From the NCBI GenBank assembly GCA_963667855.2, contig CAXXKI010000006.1, positions 1-64,000 of the forward strand: a stretch of DNA of 64,000 nt. Direction: 5' to 3'. Positions 35,988 through 45,772 of the stretch are shown here, piece after piece; within the stretch, counting starts at the first letter, position 1; each line of letters opens with the position of its first letter. The notes under the pieces are model-generated. The model made no database searches. It saw only the letters and a program-made list of their open reading frames with translations, and had not been told where the DNA came from. The translations under genes and the position numbers were made by a program. This stretch comes from G963667855 sp963667855. GTDB taxonomy: Bacteria; Planctomycetota; Phycisphaerae; UBA1845.

Positions 35988-37949
35988 ATGGCCATCAAGC
36001 AGCTTAATCACGAACAAGTTCACAGCATGACCGTCGAAGAGAAGGACGAATGGTGGCTTAAGAATGTGTTTAAGGGTGACATCCCGCAATTCACGGCACG
36101 TGCGGCTATATGTGGCTTCCTGCTTGGCGGATTACTGTCAGTTACCAACTTGTACATCGGAGCTAAAACGGGTTGGGCGCTCGGAGTTGGAATCACTTCC
36201 GTAATTCTGTCGTTTCTCATATTCAAAGTACTCAGCAGTCTCGGACTGGGCAGGAATTACCATGTTCTGGAAAACAATATTTTGCAGTCGATTGCTTGCT
36301 CAGCCGGCTATACAAACGGGCCATTAATCGCAAGCATGGCGGCCTACATGGTAATTACCGGTGTAGTAATCCCCTGGTGGCAAATGATGCTCTGGTGTTT
36401 CACGCTGGCACTTCTGGGAGTAATGTTTGCATTCCCATTAAAACGACGGTTCATCAATGACGAACAGCTTCCGTTTCCGGAAGGTCAAGCCGCAGGTGTA
36501 GTACTTGATACACTCCACAGCGAAGACGAAGACGGCAGTTCCGATGCTGTTTTACCGGCAAAGCTTCTTGTGGTTTTCGGATTAGCCGCCGGATTACTGA
36601 AATTCTTCCAATCTCACGTAGTTTTACATTATATTCAAGCCAAATGGCTCTTGGATAAAATCAGTATAAGTAAAATCGCGGTCCCTGAATTTCTTGATAA
36701 CTGGTACTACGGACTTGCGGAAAAGTACGGATGGTGGATTCCTTCGATCATGGGTACTTCATTAAAGGAACTGACTATCAGGCCCGAGTTGGACGTAGCA
36801 ATGATCGGAGCTGGTGGTTTAATGGGTATAAGAACCGGCGCGTCACTTATGATAGGAGCTGTCATAAGCTATGGTGTTCTTGCCCCGATTATGATTCAAA
36901 ACGGAGACATAGTCGGCGTAGCCGACGCCGCAGGCAACATGACCTACGGCTTCCGCCCAATCATGACCTGGGGTTTGTGGTGTGGTGTTTCCATGATGAC
37001 AACTGCTTCGCTTGTCTCTTTTCTGGCCAAACCATCCGCGTTGATAAAACCTTTCAAGCAAATCCTGAGTAAAGATTCCAAGCGTAAATCCGACTGCCTG
37101 GAGAAGATCGAATTCCCCAGTTGGTTAGCCATGGTTGGAATACCGGTAATCGGCGCGATACTCGTTATTGAAGCAAGGGCTTTTTTCGACGTTCAGTTAT
37201 GGATGGGAGCAATTGCAGTCCCCATGGTCTTCGTATTCACCTTAATCGCGGTGAACTCAACGGCTTTGACCTCCATCACCCCTACCGGAGCTTTGGGCAA
37301 AATCACGCAGCTAACCTACGGAGCTATCGCTCCGGGCAATATAAAAACCAATATCGCCACCGCGTGCATCAGTGCGGAGGTCGCAGGCAGCGCATCAAAC
37401 CTGATACAGAACATAAAGCCGGGATACATGCTTGGCGGAAAACCAAGATTGCAGGCATGTGGGCACGTACTGGGTGCGATTTCAGGTGCGATTTTCTCTG
37501 TCGGCATTTTTTACCTTTTATTTTTGCCGGCTGATCCGGCCAATCTTATAAGCCCGGAATATCCATACCCTGCCGCAACAGCATGGAAAGCAGTGGCAGA
37601 ATTACTGACTCATGGCATTGACCAATTACCAGTTACAGCTCGCTGGGCCGCTCTGATCGGTGGCGTCGGCGGAATATTGCTGGAAATCGTGCGAATGGTA
37701 ACAAAAGGCAAATTCCCAATCAGCCCAGTTGGAGTTGGATTAGCTTTCATCATCCCATTTAACACCTGCCTGGCTATGTTTATGGGATCATTCGTATTCT
37801 GGGTTATCGGAAAGATCTGGTCCAAGCCGGAGCAGAACGCCAACAGAGTATTCGTTAAGAATCAAGAGTCTATCTGTGCTGGTGTGATAGCGGGTGCCGC
37901 TTTAATGGGCGTTGCAATAATGGCGATTGTTCTTTTAATCAATAAGTAA
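35988..37949 (+). CDS. OPT-family oligopeptide-type transporter
   Basis: A 653-residue protein with about 14-16 membrane helices from the ATG at 35988, which has GAGGAAAGG upstream. The N-terminal FTARAAICGFLLGGLLSVTN and LYIGAKTGWALGVGITSVIL are OPT-family signatures. NISTEXT-like features elsewhere are weak, but LTSITPTGALGKITQLTYGA and LPFPEGQAAGVVLDTLH are typical of bacterial OPT proteins. Such transporters move peptides or metal chelates, and the substrate here is unknown. The gene stands alone, with no adjacent regulator or peptidase. Confidence 0.87.
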   Translation: MAIKQLNHEQVHSMTVEEKDEWWLKNVFKGDIPQFTARAAICGFLLGGLLSVTNLYIGAKTGWALGVGITSVILSFLIFKVLSSLGLGRNYHVLENNILQSIACSAGYTNGPLIASMAAYMVITGVVIPWWQMMLWCFTLALLGVMFAFPLKRRFINDEQLPFPEGQAAGVVLDTLHSEDEDGSSDAVLPAKLLVVFGLAAGLLKFFQSHVVLHYIQAKWLLDKISISKIAVPEFLDNWYYGLAEKYGWWIPSIMGTSLKELTIRPELDVAMIGAGGLMGIRTGASLMIGAVISYGVLAPIMIQNGDIVGVADAAGNMTYGFRPIMTWGLWCGVSMMTTASLVSFLAKPSALIKPFKQILSKDSKRKSDCLEKIEFPSWLAMVGIPVIGAILVIEARAFFDVQLWMGAIAVPMVFVFTLIAVNSTALTSITPTGALGKITQLTYGAIAPGNIKTNIATACISAEVAGSASNLIQNIKPGYMLGGKPRLQACGHVLGAISGAIFSVGIFYLLFLPADPANLISPEYPYPAATAWKAVAELLTHGIDQLPVTARWAALIGGVGGILLEIVRMVTKGKFPISPVGVGLAFIIPFNTCLAMFMGSFVFWVIGKIWSKPEQNANRVFVKNQESICAGVIAGAALMGVAIMAIVLLINK

Positions 37950-38149
37950 CATGGGAATATACGGAAAAACTTAGAGACATCGCCAAGAGACTTCTTGCAC
38001 TAAAGGTAAAACCACGCTTGAAGATTCGATATGTTTAGCGATATACTGAATTGATTCCACCTAGACTATGAATTCGGTGGACGAGGGCGTTATCACCTGA
38101 ATTATTAAATGCGCCGCGCAGCTTGCAAGCCGATACGGGAGCACTACAG

Positions 38150-40393
38150 ATGAACCGGAAAAAACTTTTCATCGTTCTTCTTTCGCTGACCCTGGTCGCG
38201 GGGTGTATTGATTTTCTTGACAACCCGATAATATCCAACCTGATTAACGGGCAAAGCGGACAACAGGGGAGTCAACAGTCAAACGGGCCCACTACGCTGG
38301 GTGAGGTAACCGGCAATTTGTTCGATCCTGTTGGACAGCCGCGTCCGGATGTAGGCTTTTTTAACGCGAAGGTGGTAAACAACAGCAGTCATGCAGCTAG
38401 TGTCACTTTTAAATTTCTAATTGATGATGTGGTGGTCCATTATACAGACCTGCGAAACGTCGCAGCCGGATACACGGCCGAAATAGCCGGTCCTGAGCAA
38501 GCCGGAATTTTGGTTGTCAATGGAACCTCGGAAACCGGGCGGATCCTTCCCGAGACAACTTACGTATTCGGAACGGACGTAGACGACGAAAATCCCGCGG
38601 TTTACGAAATTACCGATCCTCAACCAGCTACCACCCCGGAACCGACAACCGCCCCCATCTCGACACCGACACCGTCGTCCAATCCGACTCCTGCGCCAAC
38701 GACGGGGCCATACCCGACTCCCACACCGCTTCCCAATGACTGCAACAACAACGGTATCGATGACATGGTGGAAGTTAGTTCGGGATCGGCCTGCGACTGC
38801 AACGGAAACTATATACCCGACGTGTGCGAACCGGACTGCAATAACAACTACATGGCCGACGAATGTGACATATCCAGCGGCGAGAGCTTCGATTGTAACG
38901 TAAACGGAATACCTGATGAATGTGAATCAGATTGCAACCAAAACGGAGTGGCAGACGAATGCGATATAGCGGAAGGCACGAGTACAGACTGCCAGCCGGA
39001 CGGTATTCCCGATGAATGTCAGACGGGCGTAGCAACAACAACCCTCCTTTTCGAGGATTTCGAAAAACCATCATTCCCCCCATTGAACTGGTATACCTAC
39101 TCTCTTAATACAAACGGTAGTTGGGAGCTGAATACCGACAGCTATGACGCACACAATGGGCTGCAAAGTGCCTGGCACCGGTGGGTAACCGGCGAAACCA
39201 ACGACTACCTGATAACGTCGGAATTAACCTCGGCCGACACTTTGACATTGTGGTCCAAACGCGGGTATGGCGCGGGCTGGAGCGGTGACTATCAAGTGGA
39301 TATCGTGCTGGTTGTCGGCGATGTCGGCGGCACCGACGATATCCCGGTCTACAATCTCAGTGAAGATTGGGATTACATGAACTACTGGGTCGAAACGGTA
39401 ATCGATTTGAAACCGCACTTGCCCGCAGGCCCGTTCCGGGTGGCAATTCGCTGCCATGGTTACGATAGTGACGATATTTATATCGATGACCTTAGGATCA
39501 TCAGCACCTCCGTCCTGGGCAATGACTGTAACGAGAACGGAATGCCCGACGCCTGCGATCCCGATTGCAACGGTAACAATATCCCTGACGAATGTGATAT
39601 AGAAGAAGGCACCAGCTACGACTGTGACTACGATTTGATACCGGACGAATGCGAAGTGGACTGCAATTCCAACGGATATCCGGATGATTGCGAGTTGATC
39701 GCCGGTTCCGCTCAGGACTGCCAGGGAAATCAAGTTCCCGATGAGTGCGACATCGCCAACGGAACCAGCCTGGATATCAACGGCAACAACATCCCCGATG
39801 AATGCGAAGGTACAACAACAACGTCGCTGACCATTTCGGATAATACGGGCGATCCTCATAGCATTACTATCCCCGCATTTGTGGGAACGGAATTCGAGGT
39901 GAAGATGACCCTGCGGATCCCAGATACGCAGAAGATATCCAAGTGCTCGTTCTGGCTGCAAGATTATACTGAAGATCCAAACCCGAGTTACCCGTTTTAC
40001 ATTAAGGGACGTCAACTGATTCACTCATCTTTAATTTATCCCAATGAACCGGTTGGTAATTATTGTAATAACGATAGCACCCACCGGGCGTGCGACTTGA
40101 ATCCGGTAATCGGCGATTCAGATACTGGAATGGTCAAACTCGACCTGGGCTCGAATTCCACCGGCGCAGTAGATGGAACAACAGAAGTACATTCGATTAT
40201 TACAATCGCATCCGATGGCAACACCCGACCTAACCAACAATACAGAATTATAATAAGCGCCAGCGACCCGGGAACAGGCAAAACGATATCTCCCCCCTGT
40301 TGGACTGATGGTAACGGACGGGTTCAGCCATTCGACGAACTTACGGATAGCCAAAATCCATACGTGATCAACGTCGTTTACAATGCCCCCTGA
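38150..40393 (+). CDS. Surface lipoprotein with repeated Asp/Asn-rich PDEC calcium-binding-like units
   Basis: A 747-residue lipoprotein from the ATG at 38150 (GGGAG upstream). The lipobox is LVAGC with Cys19. A beta-rich domain is followed by a Pro/Thr linker (about 155-195). Then come repeats of the type D-C-N-x-N-G-I-x-D-x-x-E at about 196-290 and 456-553, with units such as DCNGNNIPDECDI and CNQNGVADECDI. These resemble EF-hand or thrombospondin-3-like calcium loops and are a frequent planctomycete motif. Between the two repeat blocks is a beta-sandwich of choice-of-anchor-J type (LLFEDFEKPSFPPLNWY, DDIYIDDLRII). The C-terminal domain is beta-rich. Likely surface exposed; function unknown. 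Confidence 0.82.
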   Translation: MNRKKLFIVLLSLTLVAGCIDFLDNPIISNLINGQSGQQGSQQSNGPTTLGEVTGNLFDPVGQPRPDVGFFNAKVVNNSSHAASVTFKFLIDDVVVHYTDLRNVAAGYTAEIAGPEQAGILVVNGTSETGRILPETTYVFGTDVDDENPAVYEITDPQPATTPEPTTAPISTPTPSSNPTPAPTTGPYPTPTPLPNDCNNNGIDDMVEVSSGSACDCNGNYIPDVCEPDCNNNYMADECDISSGESFDCNVNGIPDECESDCNQNGVADECDIAEGTSTDCQPDGIPDECQTGVATTTLLFEDFEKPSFPPLNWYTYSLNTNGSWELNTDSYDAHNGLQSAWHRWVTGETNDYLITSELTSADTLTLWSKRGYGAGWSGDYQVDIVLVVGDVGGTDDIPVYNLSEDWDYMNYWVETVIDLKPHLPAGPFRVAIRCHGYDSDDIYIDDLRIISTSVLGNDCNENGMPDACDPDCNGNNIPDECDIEEGTSYDCDYDLIPDECEVDCNSNGYPDDCELIAGSAQDCQGNQVPDECDIANGTSLDINGNNIPDECEGTTTTSLTISDNTGDPHSITIPAFVGTEFEVKMTLRIPDTQKISKCSFWLQDYTEDPNPSYPFYIKGRQLIHSSLIYPNEPVGNYCNNDSTHRACDLNPVIGDSDTGMVKLDLGSNSTGAVDGTTEVHSIITIASDGNTRPNQQYRIIISASDPGTGKTISPPCWTDGNGRVQPFDELTDSQNPYVINVVYNAP

Positions 40394-40433
40394 TACCTGA
40401 ATCGGAAAACGGCCAAAAAGGAGTCCAATGGTT

Positions 40434-40790
40434 TCAGCGGCGGCTCTCCAGCTTCTTTACCGCGAGGGCAGATAGCCTGCGCAATCGTTCCTGGTACTCG
40501 GCCACCGATTGTCCGACTGTTTTTATTACACAAACCATATCGATTAGCGGCAGATCGTATTGCAGCAGGCGAAAAGCTTCCCGTAGTCGCCGCTTCTCTC
40601 TAACCCTGACAACCGCGTTTCCAAGCCGTTTCCCGGCAGCTATACCCAACCGGGGCATGGATAGATCGTTATCGGCCACATGCAATACCAGGTGCTGGTC
40701 ACCGGCCACGCATTTTCGCCGAAATACCCGGTCGAAGTCTCTACGGAAGCGAATTCGCTTCGATTTATCGAATGTCAGACGTTGCATCAC
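40434..40790 (-). CDS. rnpA: Ribonuclease P protein component
   Basis: A 118-residue basic protein of the RnpA family. LTFDKSKRIRFRRDFDRVFR is the usual N-terminal KR-rich segment. The RNR motif core reads LGNAVVRVREKRRLREAFR. It supports RNase P RNA in tRNA 5-prime processing. In most bacteria rpmH lies directly upstream and yidD/yidC downstream. Neither is present here, so the gene is an orphan. The start could be the first or second Met. Confidence 0.93.
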   Translation of the reverse strand: MMQRLTFDKSKRIRFRRDFDRVFRRKCVAGDQHLVLHVADNDLSMPRLGIAAGKRLGNAVVRVREKRRLREAFRLLQYDLPLIDMVCVIKTVGQSVAEYQERLRRLSALAVKKLESRR

Positions 40791-41061
40791 GGTAACAACT
40801 CGCGTCAGGTTGCCGAATTACATGTAATAATAACTATGGTTATATTAATCGGGTTCTTCCGATATGGGTACCGCTGTTGTGTTTTTACGTGTGCGATGCG
40901 AAAATAGGTATAGTTACCGGACTGAGGTTGGCAGTTTACCGGTTTCTGTATTGAAGGATTGAGTTAAACATAGTCGATGGACAATAACGGCGGGTGGTGA
41001 AGCTTTCACCTGTGTATTTATTCGTTTGCCACCCCTGCGCCGCGTATTCGAGGTTCTTCTT

Positions 41062-42798
41062 ATGAAAAGATCGACAATCGATTCAGTTATATATGCAGTT
41101 ACGGTTGTTATCTTTCTGGCAGTATCGCCGGCAATATGCCAGTTACAGCCGATGACCGGCCGAGCCAACGATGCCAATAACCAAGTGGGTAGCGGTGGAT
41201 TTAACGCCCCCTCTCAAAGAACGCTTTTCAACACCGGAAATCTGTATATAACCGGTAACGTGACCGGCGGTAAGTCTTTTCGCGGATATTCCCCGATTCA
41301 CGGTTCTAATTCGCTGTTTATGAATTTGCCTTCCACGTCGTATCTGGGCAATTTCCAGCGAGATTCGGTAGGGTTAAATAACGCCATCCGGCCGACCACC
41401 TTTGGCCTTACCACGCCCTACTACAATCCGGCCAGCACGGTCACCAACGCAGGTGCGATCGGTGCGGGGCTTAACAGGCCTGGCATGTCGATCCCACTAA
41501 ACTCATTTTCGGTTCCCATGCAAGGTGCAAATATAACCGGCAGTGCCCCGACGGATATCACCTACGGAACAGCGCCGGTGAATAACGCTGTTCCGAACAG
41601 CTCGATATATTCCTCACAGAACCTGTCGCTTCTGCGTGGTGAAAACTCAATCGATTACCTCCGCATGACGGCTCAGACTAAATCACTGCAAGCCAGCCCG
41701 TTGTTCGGCCAGAAAATTGCGGATACTACGGTTACGGAAGCAACCTTACAAAAGACCGGACCGCTGTTAAGCGATCCTTTTGCCGTTCAAACCGGCGATG
41801 ATGCGTCCGAACGTGTGGCTCCGTTCGTAAGACAATCCCGAACCATGTCGGATATATCTCGCCCGACGAGTGACGAAATGCTCGCCCAATCGCAGGAGTT
41901 GATTTCACCTACCGCACTGGCTCCCAAGTTATTCCAGAGTCAGACGGCTCAACCGAATAGAGATTTACTGACCGGCAGACCGGAAATGTCGGTCATGCAG
42001 TATGAAGCGTCCCGCCTGGCTGCGGAGAAATTAACCACCGTCGGCATTCAACCCAAGCTATACCTGGCGAAACAAACCACGACTATTGAGTCGTTACAAC
42101 CGGTCGACATAGAACAGGCGCTAAGTGAGCAGGCACTGGCACGAAGCCCGCTGGACGCTCTCGCATCAGCCGTTCAGTTCCTGGCGGATAACGAGGCTGA
42201 TCTGGCTGCTGAGACTGCGGAACGACCGGAAGGTTACAACCAGGCGTTGGCGTTCGTTGAGGATTTCGGTAAACGCCCATTGCTTACTCTTGCGGGTAAA
42301 AGCAATACAAATCTGAATGACCTGATCGTAAAAGCCGAAGATGAGGTACGTGCAGGTAAGTACTATGAAGCGGCCAACGTGTATCGCGTGGCAATAGCGA
42401 TGGATCCGGACAATGCCCTGCTCAAGCTGGGACTGGCCCATTCGCTTCTGGCAGCCGGTGAATACCTGACTGCCGCACATCATTTGACTGCGGCAATACG
42501 CAGCTACCCGGCGTTCGGGTATTTGAATCTCGATCTGTATAATTTCATCCCTGATACCAACGTGTTTGATATTCGCCGAGCGAACCTGGAATACCGGCTG
42601 GAGAAGAAAGAGGATTACACGCTGCGATTTTTGCTCGGGTACCTGGAGTACTACAGCGGCTTGCAGAAGTTCGGAATCGTCAACCTGAAAAAGGCGGCCG
42701 CCGAAGCTCCCGCGGACTCGGTTATTTCCAGCTTCCCCGACATACTGATAAACCCGCACAAAGCGGTTAGCGAGGAAAAACAAGGCTCATCCGACTGA
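41062..42798 (+). CDS. Exported protein with C-terminal TPR-like repeats
   Basis: A 578-residue protein from the ATG at 41062 with GAGG eight bases upstream. A signal peptide covers about 30 residues (VTVVIFLAVSPAICQ). The long middle part is low in known motifs and rich in Ser, Thr, Asn and Ala. The C-terminal quarter has TPR-like helices: YYEAANVYRVAIAMDPDN followed by ALLKLGLAHSLLAAGEY, then LTAAHHLTAAIRSYPAFGYL. The TPR part suggests a protein-protein scaffold in the envelope. A strong terminator is found at 42949-42998. Confidence 0.72.
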   Translation: MKRSTIDSVIYAVTVVIFLAVSPAICQLQPMTGRANDANNQVGSGGFNAPSQRTLFNTGNLYITGNVTGGKSFRGYSPIHGSNSLFMNLPSTSYLGNFQRDSVGLNNAIRPTTFGLTTPYYNPASTVTNAGAIGAGLNRPGMSIPLNSFSVPMQGANITGSAPTDITYGTAPVNNAVPNSSIYSSQNLSLLRGENSIDYLRMTAQTKSLQASPLFGQKIADTTVTEATLQKTGPLLSDPFAVQTGDDASERVAPFVRQSRTMSDISRPTSDEMLAQSQELISPTALAPKLFQSQTAQPNRDLLTGRPEMSVMQYEASRLAAEKLTTVGIQPKLYLAKQTTTIESLQPVDIEQALSEQALARSPLDALASAVQFLADNEADLAAETAERPEGYNQALAFVEDFGKRPLLTLAGKSNTNLNDLIVKAEDEVRAGKYYEAANVYRVAIAMDPDNALLKLGLAHSLLAAGEYLTAAHHLTAAIRSYPAFGYLNLDLYNFIPDTNVFDIRRANLEYRLEKKEDYTLRFLLGYLEYYSGLQKFGIVNLKKAAAEAPADSVISSFPDILINPHKAVSEEKQGSSD

Positions 42799-42948
42799 AA
42801 CGCACTTTTTCGTTAGTGGTGTTTAATGCTTAAGCTCTTGTGAATATTGCTTTACGTACATTGCGTTTTTTGTCGCAGCATCTTTACAGGTAAAAAATCG
42901 ATATCGCGTATATTTGAAATGTGCTCAATGCGCGGACGCTTATATCGG

Positions 42949-42998
42949 CCCGCAGCTTCTGGTCCGCCCATAGCGGGCCAGAAGCTGCGGGGCTTTTT
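42949..42998 (+). terminator. Long-stem terminator after the TPR protein gene
   Basis: CCCGCAGCTTCTGG (42949-42962) pairs perfectly with CCAGAAGCTGCGGG (42978-42991). A CCGC/GCGG inner stem lies in the loop, and GC plus five T's follow. Confidence 0.78.
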
Positions 42999-43015
42999 GA
43001 GAGGACAAATCTTTT

Positions 43016-43054
43016 CCGCCGGTTACACCCGCCAAAGGCGGGCTTCACCGGCGG
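43016..43054. repeat. Nested palindrome (REP-like)
   Basis: The outer stem CCGCCGGT (43016-43023) pairs with ACCGGCGG (43047-43054). The inner stem CCCGCC (43028-43033) pairs with GGCGGG (43037-43042). A further imperfect palindrome follows near 43063-43090. The GC is higher than the surrounding genes. Confidence 0.5.
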
Positions 43055-43215
43055 CTACGCATGCGCTCCGCCTCCGGCGGACCTGGAGCGGCCGGGCTCG
43101 GTTTTACCATTTTCGACTCTGTAGTGTTTTCCTATGGTCTGCCTTTGACGGATTCACGACAGGGAATATCTACAAACGCGTATCGTAGGTCGGGGCAACA
43201 GAACCGCGGAACTGG

Positions 43216-43917
43216 TTACGAATCGGGAGAACCTACGCCAAAATCAGTATTGGACCAGAGTATTTCTATATTCGGTTCGTCTTCCAGAAAGGAAAACTCC
43301 TCGGCGAACCAGCCTTTCAGGTCTTCATCCACCCATTCTGGACCTTTGGAGTTTTCCGTAAACAGGCTTATGCAACCGTAGCGGAAATACTTCTGCAGTA
43401 TTTCCATATCACGGCGCACCGAATCGCGACTCTGTCCCTTCAGGCCAACCATAAGACAAATCGTATCAGTCAGCCTGGCAACGTCGGCCGGTGAGTCGAA
43501 CTTCATACCCTTGTTCAGAATATCGTTGCGCAAATGGTCGTCGAAAGTTTCCACGCCGACTTTAATTCGCGTCGGAATACGGAAAAACTCCCGCGTCTCG
43601 TCGAACTTATTGCGATATCCCCAATAGGATTCGCAAATGAATTCTTTTATATTCAAGCGGATCAATAAATCGCGAATCTGCCTGCGTACGGGAAGGGTGA
43701 GTTCCTGAATACTACCGGAGTTTATCACTTCCAGGCGTCCGAATTCGCCTGTCACCCTGGCGAGTTCACGGTCGGCCACCTGCTGGATAATATCTTCGTC
43801 GACCGTGTTGTCGTCGATATAGTCGCAGAAGCTGCAGCGTCCCCAGATGCAGGGTAAACCGCGCAAGAGAACAATTTCCCGCGGGATTTTCCGGGCTATT
43901 ACCGCGTATCTTTGCAT
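43216..43917 (-). CDS. Radical SAM protein with C-x4-C-x2-C cluster motif
   Basis: About 233 residues from the ATG at 43917; a TTG at 43938 gives 7 more. LRGLPCIWGRCSFCDY near the N-terminus has three Cys spaced C-x4-C-x2-C, a variant of the usual C-x3-C-x2-C, followed by a Tyr. Later segments are typical of radical SAM barrels: EVINSGSIQEL (strand 2 region), CESYWGYRNKFDE, IKVGVETFDDHLRN. No second cluster or substrate domain is seen. It starts 27 bases after ffh and is likely co-transcribed. The substrate is unknown. Confidence 0.72.
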   Translation of the reverse strand: MQRYAVIARKIPREIVLLRGLPCIWGRCSFCDYIDDNTVDEDIIQQVADRELARVTGEFGRLEVINSGSIQELTLPVRRQIRDLLIRLNIKEFICESYWGYRNKFDETREFFRIPTRIKVGVETFDDHLRNDILNKGMKFDSPADVARLTDTICLMVGLKGQSRDSVRRDMEILQKYFRYGCISLFTENSKGPEWVDEDLKGWFAEEFSFLEDEPNIEILWSNTDFGVGSPDS

Positions 43918-43944
43918 ATCAGTTCGGAAAACCGCCAATACGTT

Positions 43945-45387
43945 TTAGCGGCGTTTTTTTCTTGCCTTGCGTTTGTCTTTCGTGTTGACCTTGCGTTTTT
44001 TAAGGGCGGATTTTCCCTTGCCCTTGAAATTGGGCATCATTCCCTGGCCAGCCATCTGGGACAACTGAGAACTAAACTGCATCCGCTGCCTGAGCCCCAT
44101 TCCGGACATCATCTTCATCGCGTCGCGCATCTGGCTGAACGACTTGACGAGCCCGCTGACTTCCTGTGTCTCGACTCCGGCGCCCCTGGCAATTCGCCTA
44201 CGACGGGAAGTATCGATCAGCTCCGGTTTGACCCGCTCTTTACGGGTCATGGAGAGGACGATCGCTTCCATCCTTTTGATTTCGCCATCGTCGATGTTCA
44301 TATCATCCGGCATTCCCCCGCCCATACCGGGAAGCTTTTTAAGGATGTCCTTCATCGACCCCAGGTTTTTCATCTTCCGCATCTGGGTAAGGAAATCTTC
44401 GAGGGTCAACGCCCCCTTGGCCATTTTCTTTTCGAGCTTGGCCGCTTCATCGGCGTCGTATTGCTCCTGGGCCTTTTCCACCAGGGTGAGCATATCGCCC
44501 ATGCCCAGGATACTTCCCGCCACGCGATCGGCATGGAACGGTTCCAGGGCTTCGATCTTTTCGCCCATACCGACAAACTTGATCGGCTTGCCCGTAACCT
44601 TCTTCAACGAGAGCGCCGCACCACCACGGGTGTCACTATCGAGCTTGGTTAAGATGCAGCCGTCCAACTCCAGCCGATCATTGAACGCTGTTGCGGTGTG
44701 CACCGCGTCCTGACCGGTCATGGCGTCGAGAACCAGATAAATCTGGTGCGGAGAGCAGACGCTGCCGATTTTAGCCACTTCGGCCATCATCTCTTCGTCG
44801 ATGGCAAGTCGACCGGCGGTATCCAGGATAACCACATCCCGGTCAGATTTGCGGGCGTGAGCAATACCGTTACGGCAAACCTTGACCGCGTTTAAATGGC
44901 CTCGCTCGGTGTAAACGGGGGCTCCGATCTGCTCTCCGAGCACTTCCAACTGATCGATAGCTGCCGGACGTTTCAAGTCAGCGGCCACCAGCAGTGGACG
45001 TTTGGCTTTGGACATCACATGCTTGGCGAGTTTGGCACAAGTGGTGGTCTTACCAGAACCCTGCAGACCGGCGAGCATAAGGATGGTCGGACCGCCAGCA
45101 ACGAACGGGATCTTGGGATCGATTGGCCCCATCAACTGGACAAGTTCATCGTAGACGATCTTTACGATCAACTGATCAGGTTTAAGTGTGTGGATTACGT
45201 CGGCACCAATAGCTTTCTGGTGTACGTGTTCACAAAACTCCTTAGCCACCTTGAGGTTGACGTCGGCCTCAAGAAGTGCGGTGCGCACTTCGGCCATCGC
45301 ATCGCGAACATTGTCTTCGGTAATTTTACCTCGTCCGCGAAGTCCCTTGAATACGTTTCCAAACCGCTGTGTAAGTGAATCAAACAT
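43945..45387 (-). CDS. ffh: Signal recognition particle GTPase Ffh
   Basis: A 480-residue SRP54 protein. The N-domain and G-domain include GLQGSGKTTTCAKLAKH (G1), then DTAGRLAIDEEM (G3) and TKLDSDTRGGAALS (G4). The M-domain near 310-440 contains the Met-rich segments LPGMGGGMPDDM and FSQMRDAMKMMSGMGLRQRM. The C-terminus is very basic. It binds the SRP RNA and signal sequences during co-translational export. No ffs (4.5S RNA) gene was recognised in this window. It is read toward the radical SAM gene. Confidence 0.97.
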   Translation of the reverse strand: MFDSLTQRFGNVFKGLRGRGKITEDNVRDAMAEVRTALLEADVNLKVAKEFCEHVHQKAIGADVIHTLKPDQLIVKIVYDELVQLMGPIDPKIPFVAGGPTILMLAGLQGSGKTTTCAKLAKHVMSKAKRPLLVAADLKRPAAIDQLEVLGEQIGAPVYTERGHLNAVKVCRNGIAHARKSDRDVVILDTAGRLAIDEEMMAEVAKIGSVCSPHQIYLVLDAMTGQDAVHTATAFNDRLELDGCILTKLDSDTRGGAALSLKKVTGKPIKFVGMGEKIEALEPFHADRVAGSILGMGDMLTLVEKAQEQYDADEAAKLEKKMAKGALTLEDFLTQMRKMKNLGSMKDILKKLPGMGGGMPDDMNIDDGEIKRMEAIVLSMTRKERVKPELIDTSRRRRIARGAGVETQEVSGLVKSFSQMRDAMKMMSGMGLRQRMQFSSQLSQMAGQGMMPNFKGKGKSALKKRKVNTKDKRKARKKRR

Positions 45388-45772
45388 GGTGTCCGTTGTC
45401 CGTAACCGCGTTTTCTACCGTCTGTACTAATACAACCGGCACAAAATCATTACCAATTAAAGCATTATCCAATACTGCAGTTTGGCGGCCACAGGCTAAA
45501 CGGTCAATACCCGCCGGACGCCAGCTCTGATCGAGGTCAAAACGTGAAGATCGTAAAGTGTCTGCCGCAAGCAGCCCCCCTCGTAACCCTTTATTAAACA
45601 GCAAGTTACGCCACTTGATACTCCACGGATTCTTTTCAAACATTTCCAAACACAGCAAACTTAGCAAGGCTGTGAAATAAAATGATCGTATCCTTCTAAC
45701 CTTTTTCGCACTGCGCTGTCTGTAATTGCGAAGGGAATCAATCATGTCCATAGCTTTGGAAGGAGCTTACAG
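45388..45772. other. 385-base interval between divergent ffh and the small lipoprotein gene
   Basis: It should hold promoters for both genes, but no clear -35/-10 pairs or structured RNA were recognised. One minus-strand frame here overlaps the ffh start and has no known motif. Confidence 0.4.

Larger units (their letters stand above)
42799..43215. other. Gene-free interval with stacked palindromes
   Basis: The 417 bases between two genes hold a long terminator-like hairpin and, just after it, a GC-rich nested palindrome (43016-43054). No supported reading frame. The GC content is higher than in the flanks. Confidence 0.5.

Noticed and set aside
45380..45751. A 123-codon minus-strand frame overlapping the ffh start
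   Set aside because: It overlaps ffh, has no motif or good ribosome site, and the composition is not coding-like.
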